Part shown: positions 51,561 to 62,764 of the stretch, piece by piece
Numbering within the stretch: position 1 is the first letter of the stretch
Layout of the letters: every line of letters starts with the position of its first letter
Assembly: GCA_009741485.1 (NCBI GenBank)
Contig: CM019218.1
Coordinates: 48,041,377 to 48,105,376 of the forward strand
Reading direction: 5' to 3'
DNA: 64,000 bases
From: Malurus cyaneus samueli
Taxonomy: Eukaryota > Chordata > Aves > Passeriformes > Maluridae
Made by a program: the position numbers and the translations under genes
Notes under the pieces: model-generated
Databases searched by the model: none
Seen by the model: the letters and a program-made list of their open reading frames with translations, nothing else
What the model was told of the DNA's origin: nothing

Positions 51561-54112
51561 AGTCTTCCACTTCTACCACATAAAATTCATGTCACTTCTA
51601 CATTGTGAGTGGAAAGTTCTAGGTCATTAGTTTAACCACATAAAATTTTAGAAAACAAGATCATCATCATCAGGTTCTTAATGCTTTTAATGACATGTTT
51701 AGACATCAGTAACTGTATTTTCAGTAATTTAAAATCAGCTTTTAACAATGTACTATGGAAGATGCGGAAGAAATTGAAACTTTCTTGACAGGTTTTATAT
51801 TGGCCTCAAGTTAAATAATTTCACAAAGTAATTCTGATATCCATATGGATAGAGCTTGGGGGATATCTCAAAATAATTCTTCCCACAAATATCCATCCAA
51901 GTAAATAATATTGCTAGTCAGAACTCTCCCAGCAGGCTAGCACTAAGTCCTGCATCACCTATGTGCTCTCCCTTTCTGCAAGTACCCAATGCAGTCACCA
52001 ATCAGAAGGTCCACGGGAACACTGAGGGCGGACAAAACACCACAAACAGCACATGTAAATATTTCAGTGAGAGATACCATGCTGTTCATAAAATAATACT
52101 TTAAAAAAGAACCAGGAGATAGGTATGAAGGACAGGAAAAGTGTACTTAGGCAGGAAGCTGCATCTTCTGTATTCACAAAAATACCAAAAGGAATCTCAA
52201 GAAGCAAAATTATGAACCCCTAAGAAGAATCAAATGACCAGAATCTGAGGTCAAAATAGTATCCTATGTGCACTACTCAGACGTGTAGAGGCATAGTCAG
52301 GCTTTCTTTCCCCTCAGACTTCTCGTATAACCTTGAACACATCATTTATCTCCTCAGTACATCATTTCCTCTAAGTACACATGAATATTGTAGGGCGTTA
52401 TTCAAATATCACAGTAGTGGGAATTATACAATAATCTAATAGAGTAATTTCAAGATTGGATGTTCAGAAGAATTTAGGCATATTTCCCCCGTTTTAATTT
52501 TTAATAGAGACAGTAAAAGCAATGCATACAACTTGTAAGATCCAGCTATAGCACCTGGTAAAAGAATCCAGATGTTCTCACTTCCAACAGCATCATTAAG
52601 CATGAGGCTGATGTGAAATATTTATAATGAAGGTGAATCATAGCCCACAGAGGAGGAATCTAGGGCTGTATCTTCTACTAGCATCAAGCACAAAAATGCA
52701 AATGCACTGAACAAATACTGCATTAACTTTCAAATCACACATCCTATGTCTTACAAAGTAAGACACAATTTAGTCCTGGTGCAGGTGACAGATGGTAGCA
52801 GGAGACCACCAGTTTGGAACAAAGTGTAAAAAATCAGATTTTGATGGAAACACATCCAGCAACCCAGGATGTAGGAGTTCAGGGCTGTGAGTGACCTCCA
52901 GGGCTTCCTCACAGCAAAGGATATGATAAAATCCCTTTCTCAAGTGTACTGGTTTCATCTTAAAATTACTTCGGTTATTTGTGGCAGTCACTCTCACTAA
53001 GTCGTTCTGAGGATTAAAAATCATTTTATTTACAGGCCATTTCAATCATGCTTAATTCATACCCATTCATTCCTGTGCCAGGACTGACCTTTAACTTAAA
53101 CTGCTCTTACCGGCTCCCAACTTTTGTCCTACAACAAGACAAGTCTTATGATCTCCTTTTAAAGATTAAATTCTCCCTGCATTACTTCCAAACCAAATTC
53201 ATCCTTAAGCACAGGAAGACACAACAGTATCATTGCTCCATTTCTTACAAGATCATTCAATACTTTCTTAATCTCTACTGGCAAGACTTCCCTTTATGCA
53301 ACAAGAGCCATTTCAGCCACTTTCCACTGCCCTGTCATGCTGACAGTTCTTAACCATGGACATATCTGTCTCTCATTTCCAGCCCATAGGCTCACAGCAG
53401 AAATATTATTAGTGTAATAATAAGAAATCTTATTCTTAGTGCACGTAGCACAGCAAGGCAGAGAATGTACAGGTGCTGTCTGCCTCCCAAATCATGCATT
53501 TGGCTGACTCATTCTGCTTCCTAAAAACCACTCAACAAGCTGAAATACCATCATGTCCAGATACTATCCAAGTCTTTCAACTTTTCTTGAAGAACAGTAA
53601 TCCACTGTTTCTATTGCCCCAGTGAAGCATAACACTCTCAGAAACATCTTTGTGAGGAAGTAGTTAGTACTGTACATGAGTCATGAACCTTCAATAAATT
53701 AAAAATAGGAGTCCAATATCTTCACCCTTCATAGGCATATCTAGGAAGCGCATCTGTCCAAGAGTAAAAATCGATATAAAACACTGACTTGTTTACCATG
53801 GTCTCATCATCCATACTTATGGATGGTCCATATGATGTGACATTTCTTCTATGTACCAATGATGTATACATTTCTTCTATAAACCCATAACATATATCAT
53901 GTTATCTTGGAAGGAAGAAAGTCCATGTAGCCACCCAGATACCCACCAGCACATTCATGACAAGGAAACACATGTAGGCCTATAAACTCTGAAAAATGTT
54001 TAAGACAGCCCTTGTCCTAAAAAAAAGTCTTAAGAAATGTGATTAGACTTCAGCATCAGGTCAGACTTTGATATCCTCACTTTAAAAAGGTGCCTACAAC
54101 CAAGCATGATGT
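51561..54112. other. Noncoding stretch, nothing firm
   Basis: No gene is supported. Frames at 52770-53045 (minus) and 53048-53353 (plus) have no known features. An octamer ATGCAAAT lies at 52696-52703. A short imperfect tandem repeat lies at 53834-53887, preceded by a small hairpin (53808-53825, CATCCAT-ACTT-ATGGATG). Confidence 0.55.
53834..53887 (+). repeat. Imperfect 27-base tandem duplication
   Basis: Two adjacent units share GATGT-, then ACATTTCTTCTAT. The first unit is 53834-53860 and the second 53861-53887. Divergence between units suggests an older duplication. Confidence 0.7.
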
Positions 54113-54549
54113 TAATCATGGACTCACAGTATCACTGAGGCTGGAAAAGGCTTCTAAGACCATCAAGTCCAGCCATCAGCCTAACACTGCCACAAAGCCA
54201 TGTCCCTAAACACCACACGCACACGCTTTTTGAGGGTGGTGCCCTCACCACCACTTTCAAGGGTGGTGCCTCTGTCACTCCTCTGGATACCTCTCCAATG
54301 CTTGACTACCCTTTCAGTGAAGAATTTTTTTTTCAATACCCAATCTAAACTCAGGCATAACTTGAGGCTCTTTCCCTTGTCCCATTGCTTGTTATCAGGA
54401 AGAAAAAACAAACCCACTTGTCTACAATCTCCTTTCAGGCACCTGTAGAGAGTGATAAGGTCTTTCCTGAGACTCCTGTTCTCCAGACTAAATAACGCCA
54501 TCTCCTTCAGCCACTCCTCTTGAGACTCGTGCTCCAGACCCTTCACCCT
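54113..54549 (-). mobile_element. CR1 LINE, 5'-truncated 3' end
   Basis: Plus-strand text shows the reversed CR1 end: AATCATGGACTCACAG, then GGCTGGAAAAGGCTTCTAAG, ACCATCAAGTCCAGCC, CCATGTCCCTAAACACCAC and GACTACCCTTTCAGTGAAG. Read on the minus strand, the frame at 54546-54181 resembles the CR1 ORF2 C-terminus (EEWLKEMALFSLENRSLRKD near its start, KKKFFTERVVKHW further on). The AAGGTTGGAAAAGACC-type 3' end places it in a younger-looking subtype than the copy at 55160. Local duplication of GGTGGTGCC text near 54236-54268 departs from the usual CR1 sequence. Confidence 0.95.
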
Positions 54550-55159
54550 TCAATTACTCTATTAATGGTAAATACATACTCAGGTGCTTTGTGGAATAAA
54601 CTGCAAGTTTGAATAAAATATAAACTTCAGCTTCCTTTTTTTTATGTTAGCTATAACTTAAGACCTTAAAAATGACAGAAGACTGAAAGTCTAGTAAGTG
54701 AGACAAGCATACTATCAGACATACTTTTTTAATTTCTTTAATCCACTTTTTAAAAACTCATGCACTTGATCAGCTGCAAAGTTGAAATGTTGTTTAGCAT
54801 GGAGGTTGGTACTGTAGAAACCTAGGAGGCCAAGAAAATTGGATTGGTAAAGATCTAGAATCCAGCTTTTTCTGCACTGTCAGCAGAAATACAGCTTTGC
54901 TCCCCTTTGGCATCACTTTTGATATGTGTTTAAGGACTTTTTTGAAGTGCTTTTTTTTTTGTGGCTGTTCATTTACTTTTATTGGTATGTCTGCTTCTTC
55001 TGCTCCCAATCTGACTTTTTATCTCTGCTAATACTGTTTATTTTTCCTCTCATGCTTGACCTGAGCCATGATCACTGAAACTGATGTAAAGACACCAGTC
55101 AGCTTCAGTTAGTACTGACTTACACCCCAGAAATTTGACCTTTGATAAAAGAGAATAAG
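54550..55159. other. Noncoding stretch between two CR1 copies
   Basis: No gene or TE is recognised. T runs lie near 54636-54644 and 54952-54961. Confidence 0.55.
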
Positions 55160-55580
55160 AGAACAGCCTGGAAGCTGCCTCTAGAGACTGTCTAGTCTGC
55201 TCCTACTTTGCTCAAAGCAGAGTCAACTAGAGCACATTACTCAGGGCTCTGTACAGCTGGGTTTTGAGCATCTCCAAGGATGGAAATGCAGCAAACTGTC
55301 TGGGCAACCTGTGTTGGTGCTTGGCCATTCTCATAGTAAGAACTTCTCTTTTTAGTGAAAATGGATTTTCCTGTATTTTTATTCATGCACATTGGTTTTT
55401 ATCCTATCATTTGGCACCACTGAGAAGAGTGTGTCTCTGTCATCTTTTCACCCTCTCATCAGGTATTTACACACTTTGGGAAGACCTCTTGAGCTTTCTC
55501 TTTTCTAGCCTAGGCAATCCCAGCTCTCTCCCACATGACATGCTCTGATCTCTTGATCATCCATGTGGCCCTTCGCTGTG
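55160..55580 (-). mobile_element. CR1 LINE, older subtype, 3' part
   Basis: The plus strand shows the reversed CR1 end: GACTGTCTAGTCTGCTCC, GCTCAAAGCAGAGTCAACTAG, GGGTTTTGAGCATCTCCAAG, TGGGCAACCTGTG, TTTTCCTGTATTTTTATTC, GGCACCACTGAGAAGAGTG, CTCATCAGGTATTTACACAC and GTGGCCCTTCGCTG. The text is noticeably more diverged than the copies at 24902 and 54113. It belongs to the CR1 type with the CTCAAAGCAG-GGTCAACTAGA block. It is inactive and lies in the same orientation as the copy at 54113. Confidence 0.93.
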
Positions 55581-56989
55581 CAAACTGCTGCATCTGTTTG
55601 CTACTAATCACTGTCTGTACTTAAAATTATTATAAAATTATTTGAATAATAATCAAACCTAACATTATATCAGTGCCTTATATAAATGGATCTAACTGAA
55701 GACTGAAGGAGCAACAAGAATTTTGTCTCCATTCACTTCTTCATTAAGCTATCCTAGACTGGTTCAGACTCTGCTAATTTGGAAACTGAGCGATTTTATA
55801 AGTTGTCAGCTGGCCCAGTCAATAAAAACTAACAATTATCAACATACACATCCTCAGGATTTAGGCACCCATCTTGTCTCCAGTAACAAACTGGTTACAC
55901 GTTTGGCATAGCGGTCCTGAAGAGTGGATAACACTGAAACAAAATGTACTTTAAGAGCAGTAGGTAGTGCATTAAACTGTACCCCAGTTCCTTTCTCCCT
56001 GCACTGATAAAAGTTCTCTGCTGGGCATTATTAGTTTCCACACCCCTCTGTGATACCCCACACACTGAAGAACAGTGAAGATCTACAGTCCATAATATCA
56101 CCCACATCATTTACACGGCCCAGCCCTCAACCATACAAAAATTCATTCTAGGATTCTGCTCCCACTCCTCGGGCAGTACCTAGTGCTTATCACTGACATG
56201 AGACACCAGTAAGTACTTTCTGCTTCCAGTTAGAAACTTGCTGCTCAGTTCAGAGGAGTACTGTCAGAATCCACCTAAACTTACTCTGAAAACCTGGATA
56301 AACTTATTAATGTAAGAACAGCTCAAGCAGGACTTCTCAAGCATACACAGAGATATGGTGTCTTGCTTATGTACTCTTGCAAACCTCAGACTATCATCAC
56401 TAAGCCTGGGAAGTAGATGCTTATGTAGAAAACAGAGAAGAAAGGCAGGTTTTAGTGATTAACTGAGGAACCATGGCATGAACTAAGCACGACATTCTGT
56501 AAAGTTGCTCGTGAGAGACAGCAAATAAGAGCTGGCTGGAAAATATTGATAAAAAATTGTCCAAATTCTTTAATTTGTCACACAGTACTATTTCACAAAA
56601 TAGCATAATTTCAACAAACTTTTTGCTACCACTTTTTTTTTCCCAGCAGGAAAGCAGGTCTTTGGGATGCAGAGCACTGCAGGGATGTATGGAAACCTTG
56701 CAGGTTCTGTTTGATATGGGTACTTTTAAGGGATGCTGTTGCTGCTCATGACTATGAGGAGAGTGTTTTCTTTCAAAAGCATCATTGTTCCATCTTTCAA
56801 AAAATAATCAAAGTATAGGTTAAGCCAATCCTTCTGCTTAGTTTTGGGGGAGCTGTGTTTGGCTTGCTTTCTACTGAATCAGTGTAAAAAAATATTTCTG
56901 GAAAATGAAACAACTTCTGCAGAAGTAAGAGTATACTTAGAGTCCAGCAGCATGGCAAGTGCAGTTAAAGTAATCAATAAATCATTCCA

Positions 56990-57045
56990 AATATATGGAA
57001 TATATATTTGGTATTAGAATATATGGAATACATATTTGATTCTAG
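56990..57045 (+). repeat. 28-base imperfect tandem duplication
   Basis: Unit 1 (56990-57017) and unit 2 (57018-57045) both begin AATATATGGAATA and share ATATTTG and a terminal TAG. They differ at a few positions. The right end of unit 2 runs into the hairpin arm at 57043. Confidence 0.85.
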
Positions 57046-57085
57046 AATCCTAATCACCCTAAGAATATGACTGATTAGGATTCTA
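57043..57085. repeat. Perfect 14-base inverted repeat (hairpin)
   Basis: Arms TAGAATCCTAATCA (57043-57056) and TGATTAGGATTCTA (57072-57085) are exact reverse complements across a 15-base spacer. Each arm contains a bicoid/OTX-type TAATCC-like core (CTAATC). It overlaps the end of the tandem duplication. Confidence 0.92.
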
Positions 57086-57819
57086 TATAGGTAAGCACAC
57101 AGCAGAGGAGGTGAAACAGGTATAGTTAGCCCTTTTTGTCTCTATGTTTTTGGGCTTTTTAAAAATCTGTGAAAGCTCTAGAATTCTTACTCCTGATTTT
57201 GAAATTGTTTTACTTATTGCTTTACTTTCCTACCATGTCTCCTCTTCTTTAGAACCCCCTCAAAGAGCTACTCTTCCAAAGTCTACTCTCGATCCTACTG
57301 CCTATTCTCAAAATAGCTCTGTACTGCTTGGATAAGAGCAGCCACTTGTCCCCAAGGACAAGGTATGATATTTTGTCATGATGTCCAGTAAAGTCCAGGC
57401 TTTTCACCTCTAGAATGCCCCAACCAATTTGCACATGCACATCAAGGGTGGTTAAAGGGAAAAAATGGTGTGTGATGTGACATTTTGGGCAAGGAATCCA
57501 CCTCCTTTGAAGTCTCCTTTCGCTTTCCTCTGGCTTCTTGCTATCCCAAATATATTGTGATTCCATGACATAACCCAGCTATTTCACCTGTAAGGGCTCT
57601 TTCTAAAGAATTACAGTACCAAAATAAGTAAAGAAAGTCCACCACTCTACTGTTCCAGTGAAGTTGCTCAGCTCCTCATCTCAGCAGGATCTGTATGATG
57701 TCCTTCAGATTTCTACAGGTATTCATATGTAGGCACAGAGATTTGCACCCTCCTGTCCATGGATGGTTACAGTGAAGAGAGCAGTATCAATAAACTTCTG
57801 GTTCATTTTAGATGCCACA

Positions 57820-58340
57820 GGCTGACAATACTTGGCTGAAGTTTATTCTCGTGTCTGGACGGTTGTTGCACGTTAACCTTGCAGGGATAGCAGATTGTGT
57901 TACTGACCTCAATGTTAATTAGGTGTTCTGTGCACTGATAGACTAGGAAAGGCAAATAAGCTTTCCAGCTTCTCAAGTTTCACTAGAGGGTGAAGGCAAC
58001 CAGAATATAAAGGACAGAGTAGACAACTAATTTCAATTGTAATGCCAATTTAATATATGTCTTTTCCAACCTGTAGCAAAACACTAATACATTTTTAGTA
58101 GAGTAAGAGCAATCATAACTACAATTAAAAGTGTAATTAGAGCAGCATAAAATATTTTTTAGAATTCATTTTATGGCAGGTTTTTTGCGAGTAGCAAAAT
58201 GAGATAAAATTTCCCCCATATGCTTCCTTATTTCCCATTTCTAAAAAATCTTTATTAATTACATTGATTAGTTAATCAATACTCATTATATTCCTATTAG
58301 GAATGAAAGCCTTATATTCACAAGAGAAAATGAGTTGGAG
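57820..58340. promoter_or_regulatory. Candidate conserved noncoding element
   Basis: The first part (57820-57960) has GTTGTTGCACGTTAACC (from 57862) and CTCAATGTTAATTAGGTG (near 57908). The second part (58120-58330) is TA-rich with ATTGATTA-GT-TAATCAAT at 58263-58280. TAAT and GTTAAT cores are numerous. No TE or ORF is supported. Confidence 0.33.
58263..58280. repeat. 18-base near-perfect palindrome with TAAT cores
   Basis: ATTGATTA and TAATCAAT are perfect 8-base reverse complements around GT. The arrangement includes GTTAATCA, an HNF1-like half site, and paired TGATTA/TAATCA homeodomain cores. Confidence 0.9.
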
Positions 58341-58618
58341 TGACATAGATCCTACTAGATAAAGAAACAGCAATGTTCTTTGTGCTTGAGTCAAAGTGAG
58401 AGGTCCTGCTGCCAGCCTCATGCTCAGCCTGCAAGGCCAGGCATGACTGTTTCTCTGTGGAACATCATTTTTCCTTATCCTTCTACCTATCTCTTATTGA
58501 CCAATTCCATCCTGGATTTCTAGAACTTAATCTAATTGCTACATTTAATTACTTTTCTTTTATCCACTTAACTTCGTATTATTTCCCCCTTGCAAATTAG
58601 GAATAGAAATCCCTAGAT

Positions 58619-58627
58619 ACACACACA

Positions 58628-58663
<36 letters not shown>
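58619..58663 (+). repeat. (AC)n microsatellite
   Basis: A 45-base AC repeat with one G interruption at 58628. The uninterrupted part, 58629-58663, is about 17 units and is probably length-polymorphic. On the minus strand the short frame here reads as alternating Cys-Val and is not a gene. Confidence 0.98.
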
Positions 58664-58665
<2 letters not shown>

Positions 58666-58879
58666 AGAATCTGAAAAGTTTTAAACTGTAAAACATGTTC
58701 CAAAGCTAAACAATAGGTAAAAAATAACTTTAAAAATAAGCTAACTTTCAATAAATGATAAAAATGTTTTCTACAGAATCTGAAAGAATGGACTGTATAA
58801 ATTATTTGTGTGAAAACAGCGGCATTTCCAAATGTAAGGCTTAGAGCCCTGTGAAAGAATTCTAAAAATTAAACAAAGG

Positions 58880-59480
58880 AAGCCATTTTTTAAAAGAGAT
58901 AGGGCTCAGTGGGATTTATTAATGCACATCTCTCGGAGATATTCTTACTTATACAATGCAAGCAGTAGGTTAGCATGGACTTCCAAATTATATTTAATTG
59001 GACAATTATTCAAAGTGAAAAACCCAACACAGTAAACTAAGGAGGTCTTTAATAAACACCATGTCTCTTCAAGAAAAAACAGAGAAGTCATTTACTGACC
59101 CAAGAGGCACAATTTTGTCTTTGGTAAATTTATTTTAAAGTAATTGCCAACTTCAGGAGTAACAATTTTTTAAATAGGAACATGGTGCTCTCAAGCAGAA
59201 TAATAAATTGATCTGTGCCCTGTATGACGGCCTAATCACATTAGAAAGATGTACATGTGGTTGTCTGAGGCAAATAGAGGATGTACATCACCTGGTCTGT
59301 GAACCCACTAAGACTCCTTTAATGACATATGGCTTTCCCTCTCTCCAAATCAGGACTGAATTAGAGGAAAAGACAAATGATAATTTACACTGGGGCTTTA
59401 TAGCTCTGCCTTTCTGTCCAACAGAAGCGCTCTCCTACAGAAGTCCTCTGCAGTCCTCAGGTTTTCAATACCCTGCCTTC
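58880..59480. promoter_or_regulatory. Candidate conserved noncoding element
   Basis: Non-repetitive text with GGGATTTATTAATGCAC (from 58911), AAATTATATTTAATTGG (from 58984) and GGACAATTATTC (from 58999). The second half has GACGGCCTAATCACATTAG (from 59226) and GACAAATGATAATTTACAC (near 59372). TAAT/ATTA cores are dense. It is the first of three adjacent blocks. Confidence 0.4.
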
Positions 59481-59489
59481 TAGCAGCCA

Positions 59490-59960
59490 GTATTCCAACT
59501 CCAGGAATGAGGTCTGTGTTAATGGCATCACCTTTGAAGAGCCAAGGCCTCCTCCTGAAACCCAAAGGCTCTGAAGCCCACTGTGATTAATAGCGAATTA
59601 AAAGCACAAATCAATATTTAAAATATAATGTTCCTTCAGCTCAGCTGGAGAGCAGCTCTGCTGGAACTAGACCCCTGTCCTCCCTCTGGCAGGATACACT
59701 TTTCAGATCCAATGGTCTTTGATGCCAGGACGAAAAGGCTGAGCCATACACAGGTTAAGGGCAGACCACACCTTTGCGGACAGTTTGCACACCTTTGGCA
59801 GAGAAATAGCCACGATCAAACAGCTTCAAGAATCATCCCTGAACTCTGCAATGAGACTAATACTGTTTTGCAGGATTTATTTTGCCCAGGAAATTTCCAC
59901 CTCCAAAGTCTTTTCTCCTTCTCAAGGTCATTCTGGCCATTGGGACAGCATTGCTAAATA
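59490..59960. promoter_or_regulatory. Candidate conserved noncoding element
   Basis: The text includes CTGTGATTAATAGCGAATT (from 59581), CACAAATCAATATTTAAAAT (near 59605) and GAAATAGCCACGATCAAAC (near 59803). The 109-codon plus frame (59628-59957) lies inside but matches nothing known. TE-free. Confidence 0.35.
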
Positions 59961-60029
59961 GTATGCCTCAGTGAATTCCCCTCCATTTCTGACGAAAGGC
60001 TGGGACTCCTGCAGTGCAGATCCCGATAA

Positions 60030-60420
60030 AAGATTTATTTGTGGGGAGTGGAAGATGGTGCCTTTAGAGAAGTTAATAAGTTGTTTTCATTTTAGATGCT
60101 TTCATTACAAACACTGATAAATCTTAAGGCTAAGAGAGTATGTAAGAGTAATGAGTTGAAGGGCTCCTCAGCTCTTTGGTGATTATCTCTCTCTTTTAAC
60201 GCATTACCATGGGACATCTGGCTTCCAAATTTGTGCCTCTCCTTTGCAGATCTGAGGACCAGCCTACCAATTATACATTCGCATAGGTTGTAATAAATCA
60301 ACAGCAGCCAAACTCTGACAAGGTGATGGCTGTTGACAGATAAAAACGATACACATTGTCGTGCTGTTCTCCAAAAACAAACACATGCTTTTATCAGATT
60401 TTTTTCTTTTAATCAAAAAA
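60030..60420. promoter_or_regulatory. Strong candidate conserved noncoding element
   Basis: Dense complex text: AAGTTAATAAGTTG (from 60070), CTTTTAACGCATTACC (near 60194), CCAATTATACATTCGCATAGG (near 60269), TGTAATAAATCAACAGC (from 60289) and GTTGACAGATAAAAACG (near 60333). No TE, repeats or supported ORF. It continues the cluster begun at 58880. Confidence 0.42.
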
Positions 60421-62079
60421 TTGCCTCTTGCAACATAGAGTCACCTAATTTCACAGAGGACTTGCACTACACAAGGTTCCCTTGTCTAAACCTGAGCTGC
60501 ATGTAAAGCCAGGTTTTCAAACAGGCCCTGAATTCACCTCCCACTGCAGTCAAGGAAAAAAACTGCTGCTCTGATCCTGGGTCAGCCCAGACCCAAAGAT
60601 CATTAACCTTTTACTCTGAGAAGCACAGCTCTGTGCAGAATAAAGGACTGAGACAAAAAAAAAAATCCAAGGATATATAAGTCTTGGATTTATTCATAAG
60701 CCAAGTAGAGTCTGGATTGTGAATTTACTTGGATAAAGGACAGATATATTAAGGTTATATCCAGCAAATAGATCTGTGTGGTGTGTGCTCCCCAGTTCTC
60801 ATCCTCTTGGTCTCCAACGAATTTCTGAAAGTGACAGACTCCTCTTGCCTCACTCCAACCCTCTGAAATGAGACACCCTTGGGTGTCTAATCTAACCTAA
60901 TTTTCTGAAGAGCACCAAAAGTAATAATTCTTAAAAATAGTACTTATACAGGCAATGTGAGTGCTGCTTTCCAAGTATCTTGTGCTCTGCAATGACAACA
61001 GGGGACCTCAGGTGCTTTGCTTCCAACAAGCACCCCAAATTCAGTGGGAATACTTCTAGTACCTTTTGTAAAACTAATCACCCTCTTATCAAATCCAGAA
61101 CAAAGCTGTACCTTCCAGATCTGAAAATGCTTTCAGGTGACATAAAAAAATGGGATTTAAGTGATGAACATTTTACAGCAGGCCTTTTTGAATGTTCACA
61201 AGCTACATGAACTAGCAAACATTTGATCACCGAAAAAAATGTGGGAGGCAAAGAGCTGTAATAATCCTTTTGGAATTCCTCTTAGCAATTCTCATTTGGG
61301 GAATAAAGTTTTATCCCAAAGCTTCTTAGCAGATGGTGGCAATTTATCCACTGTCTTATGCTCCCTTAAAGGGACCAGGACTATTTTCACACCAAATGAT
61401 GGGAAATACCTTAATCTCCAGAAAAGTCAAAGACTGAGGGACCATCGAATCCTGCCAGACCCCTCATTAATGAGAAGAATGCAGCATAATCTAGCTAGCC
61501 ACAAGTACTTTAATTCCTTCAGATTTTCCTGCACATCACGGAAAACAGCTTCTCTCAGATATTTCTACAGAGCTTTGGATCAAATATAGTCTTTTCTTGT
61601 GAACTGACTGGACAGAAAGGTAGCATGTTACCCTCCAGCTCAGTTTAATACTTTGACAATGTTATCTACTAGAAGGAACTCATCAGACATGTGTTTTGAA
61701 CCCTTTCTTATTGATTTCATCTCTTTCTTTTCCCTTTTTACCTTCCTTTTCCATTCCCACTAGTTAGGACTCTCCTTTGACCCTAGAACTGGTAAGTCCC
61801 ACAGCAATAAAACAGAGATATGCAAACTTACAGGTGAGGCATCTGTTCCCTTTCTGTTAAGGAAATATGATTCCCTTGACATACACACTTCTTATTCTCA
61901 TTTGTAAGGTTGAAAAGCCATTAATTGGGGAAAAACCTGACAGAAATTTAGCCTGCTTTATGAAAAATGGCATTCACCTTTATTTGACCAATTTACAGAA
62001 TCAGACTCTGAAATTTCAAAACATGTCCTTCATCACAACTCTTCTCTCATTTAAAGTTCAGTGCTGTGTAAATTACAGC
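60421..62079. other. Noncoding stretch, nothing firm
   Basis: No gene is seen. An A run lies at 60654-60664. The piece 61430-61570 includes CCCCTCATTAATGAGAAG, a TAAT-containing short palindrome, and may be a small conserved element. The 116-codon plus frame at 61239-61589 has no family features. Confidence 0.5.
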
Positions 62080-62420
62080 TGGTAATTTACAGGATGTGTC
62101 GCTGTTATGTAAGCTGTTATGTTCAGCTTCCAAATATTCAGTCTTACTTTAAAAAACCAGGTATGAGGTTTGTTTACTAATGACTCTAAGTGAATATTCT
62201 TGTAATTAATGTGATTCTGGGAGCTTATTTATTGCAAATTTTTAGCTATTAAAACACATGCAGTGGCATGAATAATATTAGAATAACAATCTGAGATTTT
62301 CAAACAAGTCTGAGGAAATTATTCATCCAACTCACATTGTAATTCTGCAAGAATTAGGCAACTAATTCCCCCAGGTTTTATCAAATTTAAAAAAATGTAA
62401 GTTGAAAAACAAATAGCAGC
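62080..62420. promoter_or_regulatory. Strong candidate conserved noncoding element
   Basis: The text contains a forkhead-type TGTTTAC at 62171-62177, a TAATTA core at 62203-62208, AATAATATTAGAATAACAATC (near 62271) and GGAAATTATTCATCC (from 62314). There is no TE, ORF or simple repeat. The style matches strongly conserved vertebrate enhancers. No alignment was available. Confidence 0.42.
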
Positions 62421-62664
62421 TGAATTCAGCAAGATGGGGTACCAGAGGTTCCCGTGGGGAGCTGTGCTATCAGTAAGTACTCAGGCTGCCTTCACTGACT
62501 CCAGGACACAAATTAGTACTCCTGATGTGAAAAGTAGAGCAGAATATGAGACAAAACCAAATGGCTCATTCAGCTACTGCTGGTAAATTGGGGAGCCTTG
62601 GAAGGGAGAAGTCAGCTTGAAAACTCTTAAAGTGCGGTTAGAATTCAAGATCATTATTCATTCC

Positions 62665-62764
62665 ACAAAAAAATAAGAACAACAAAAAATAACCCAACAA
62701 AAAAAACACCCAAAAAATAAAAAAACCCAACCAACCAATAACACAAAATACAAAAAAAAAAAAA
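62665..62764 (+). repeat. A/C-rich low-complexity tract
   Basis: About 100 bases of A runs broken by C, CC and CCC, with very few G or T, ending in a 14-base A run. It includes an A7-C3 tract at 62719-62728. It may be a decayed poly(A)-type tail or simple-sequence expansion. No retroposon body is seen next to it. Confidence 0.9.

Larger units (their letters stand above)
55581..57819. other. Noncoding stretch with one repeat structure
   Basis: No gene is seen. The stretch holds the tandem duplication and hairpin at 56990-57085 and otherwise nothing I can name. Frames such as 57249-57566 (minus) are taken as chance. Confidence 0.55.

Noticed and set aside
54181..54546. 121-codon minus-strand frame
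   Set aside because: It is the decayed C-terminal ORF2 region of a CR1 element and not a host gene.
58560..58751. Minus-strand frame with alternating Cys-Val
   Set aside because: It is a translation of the (AC)n microsatellite.
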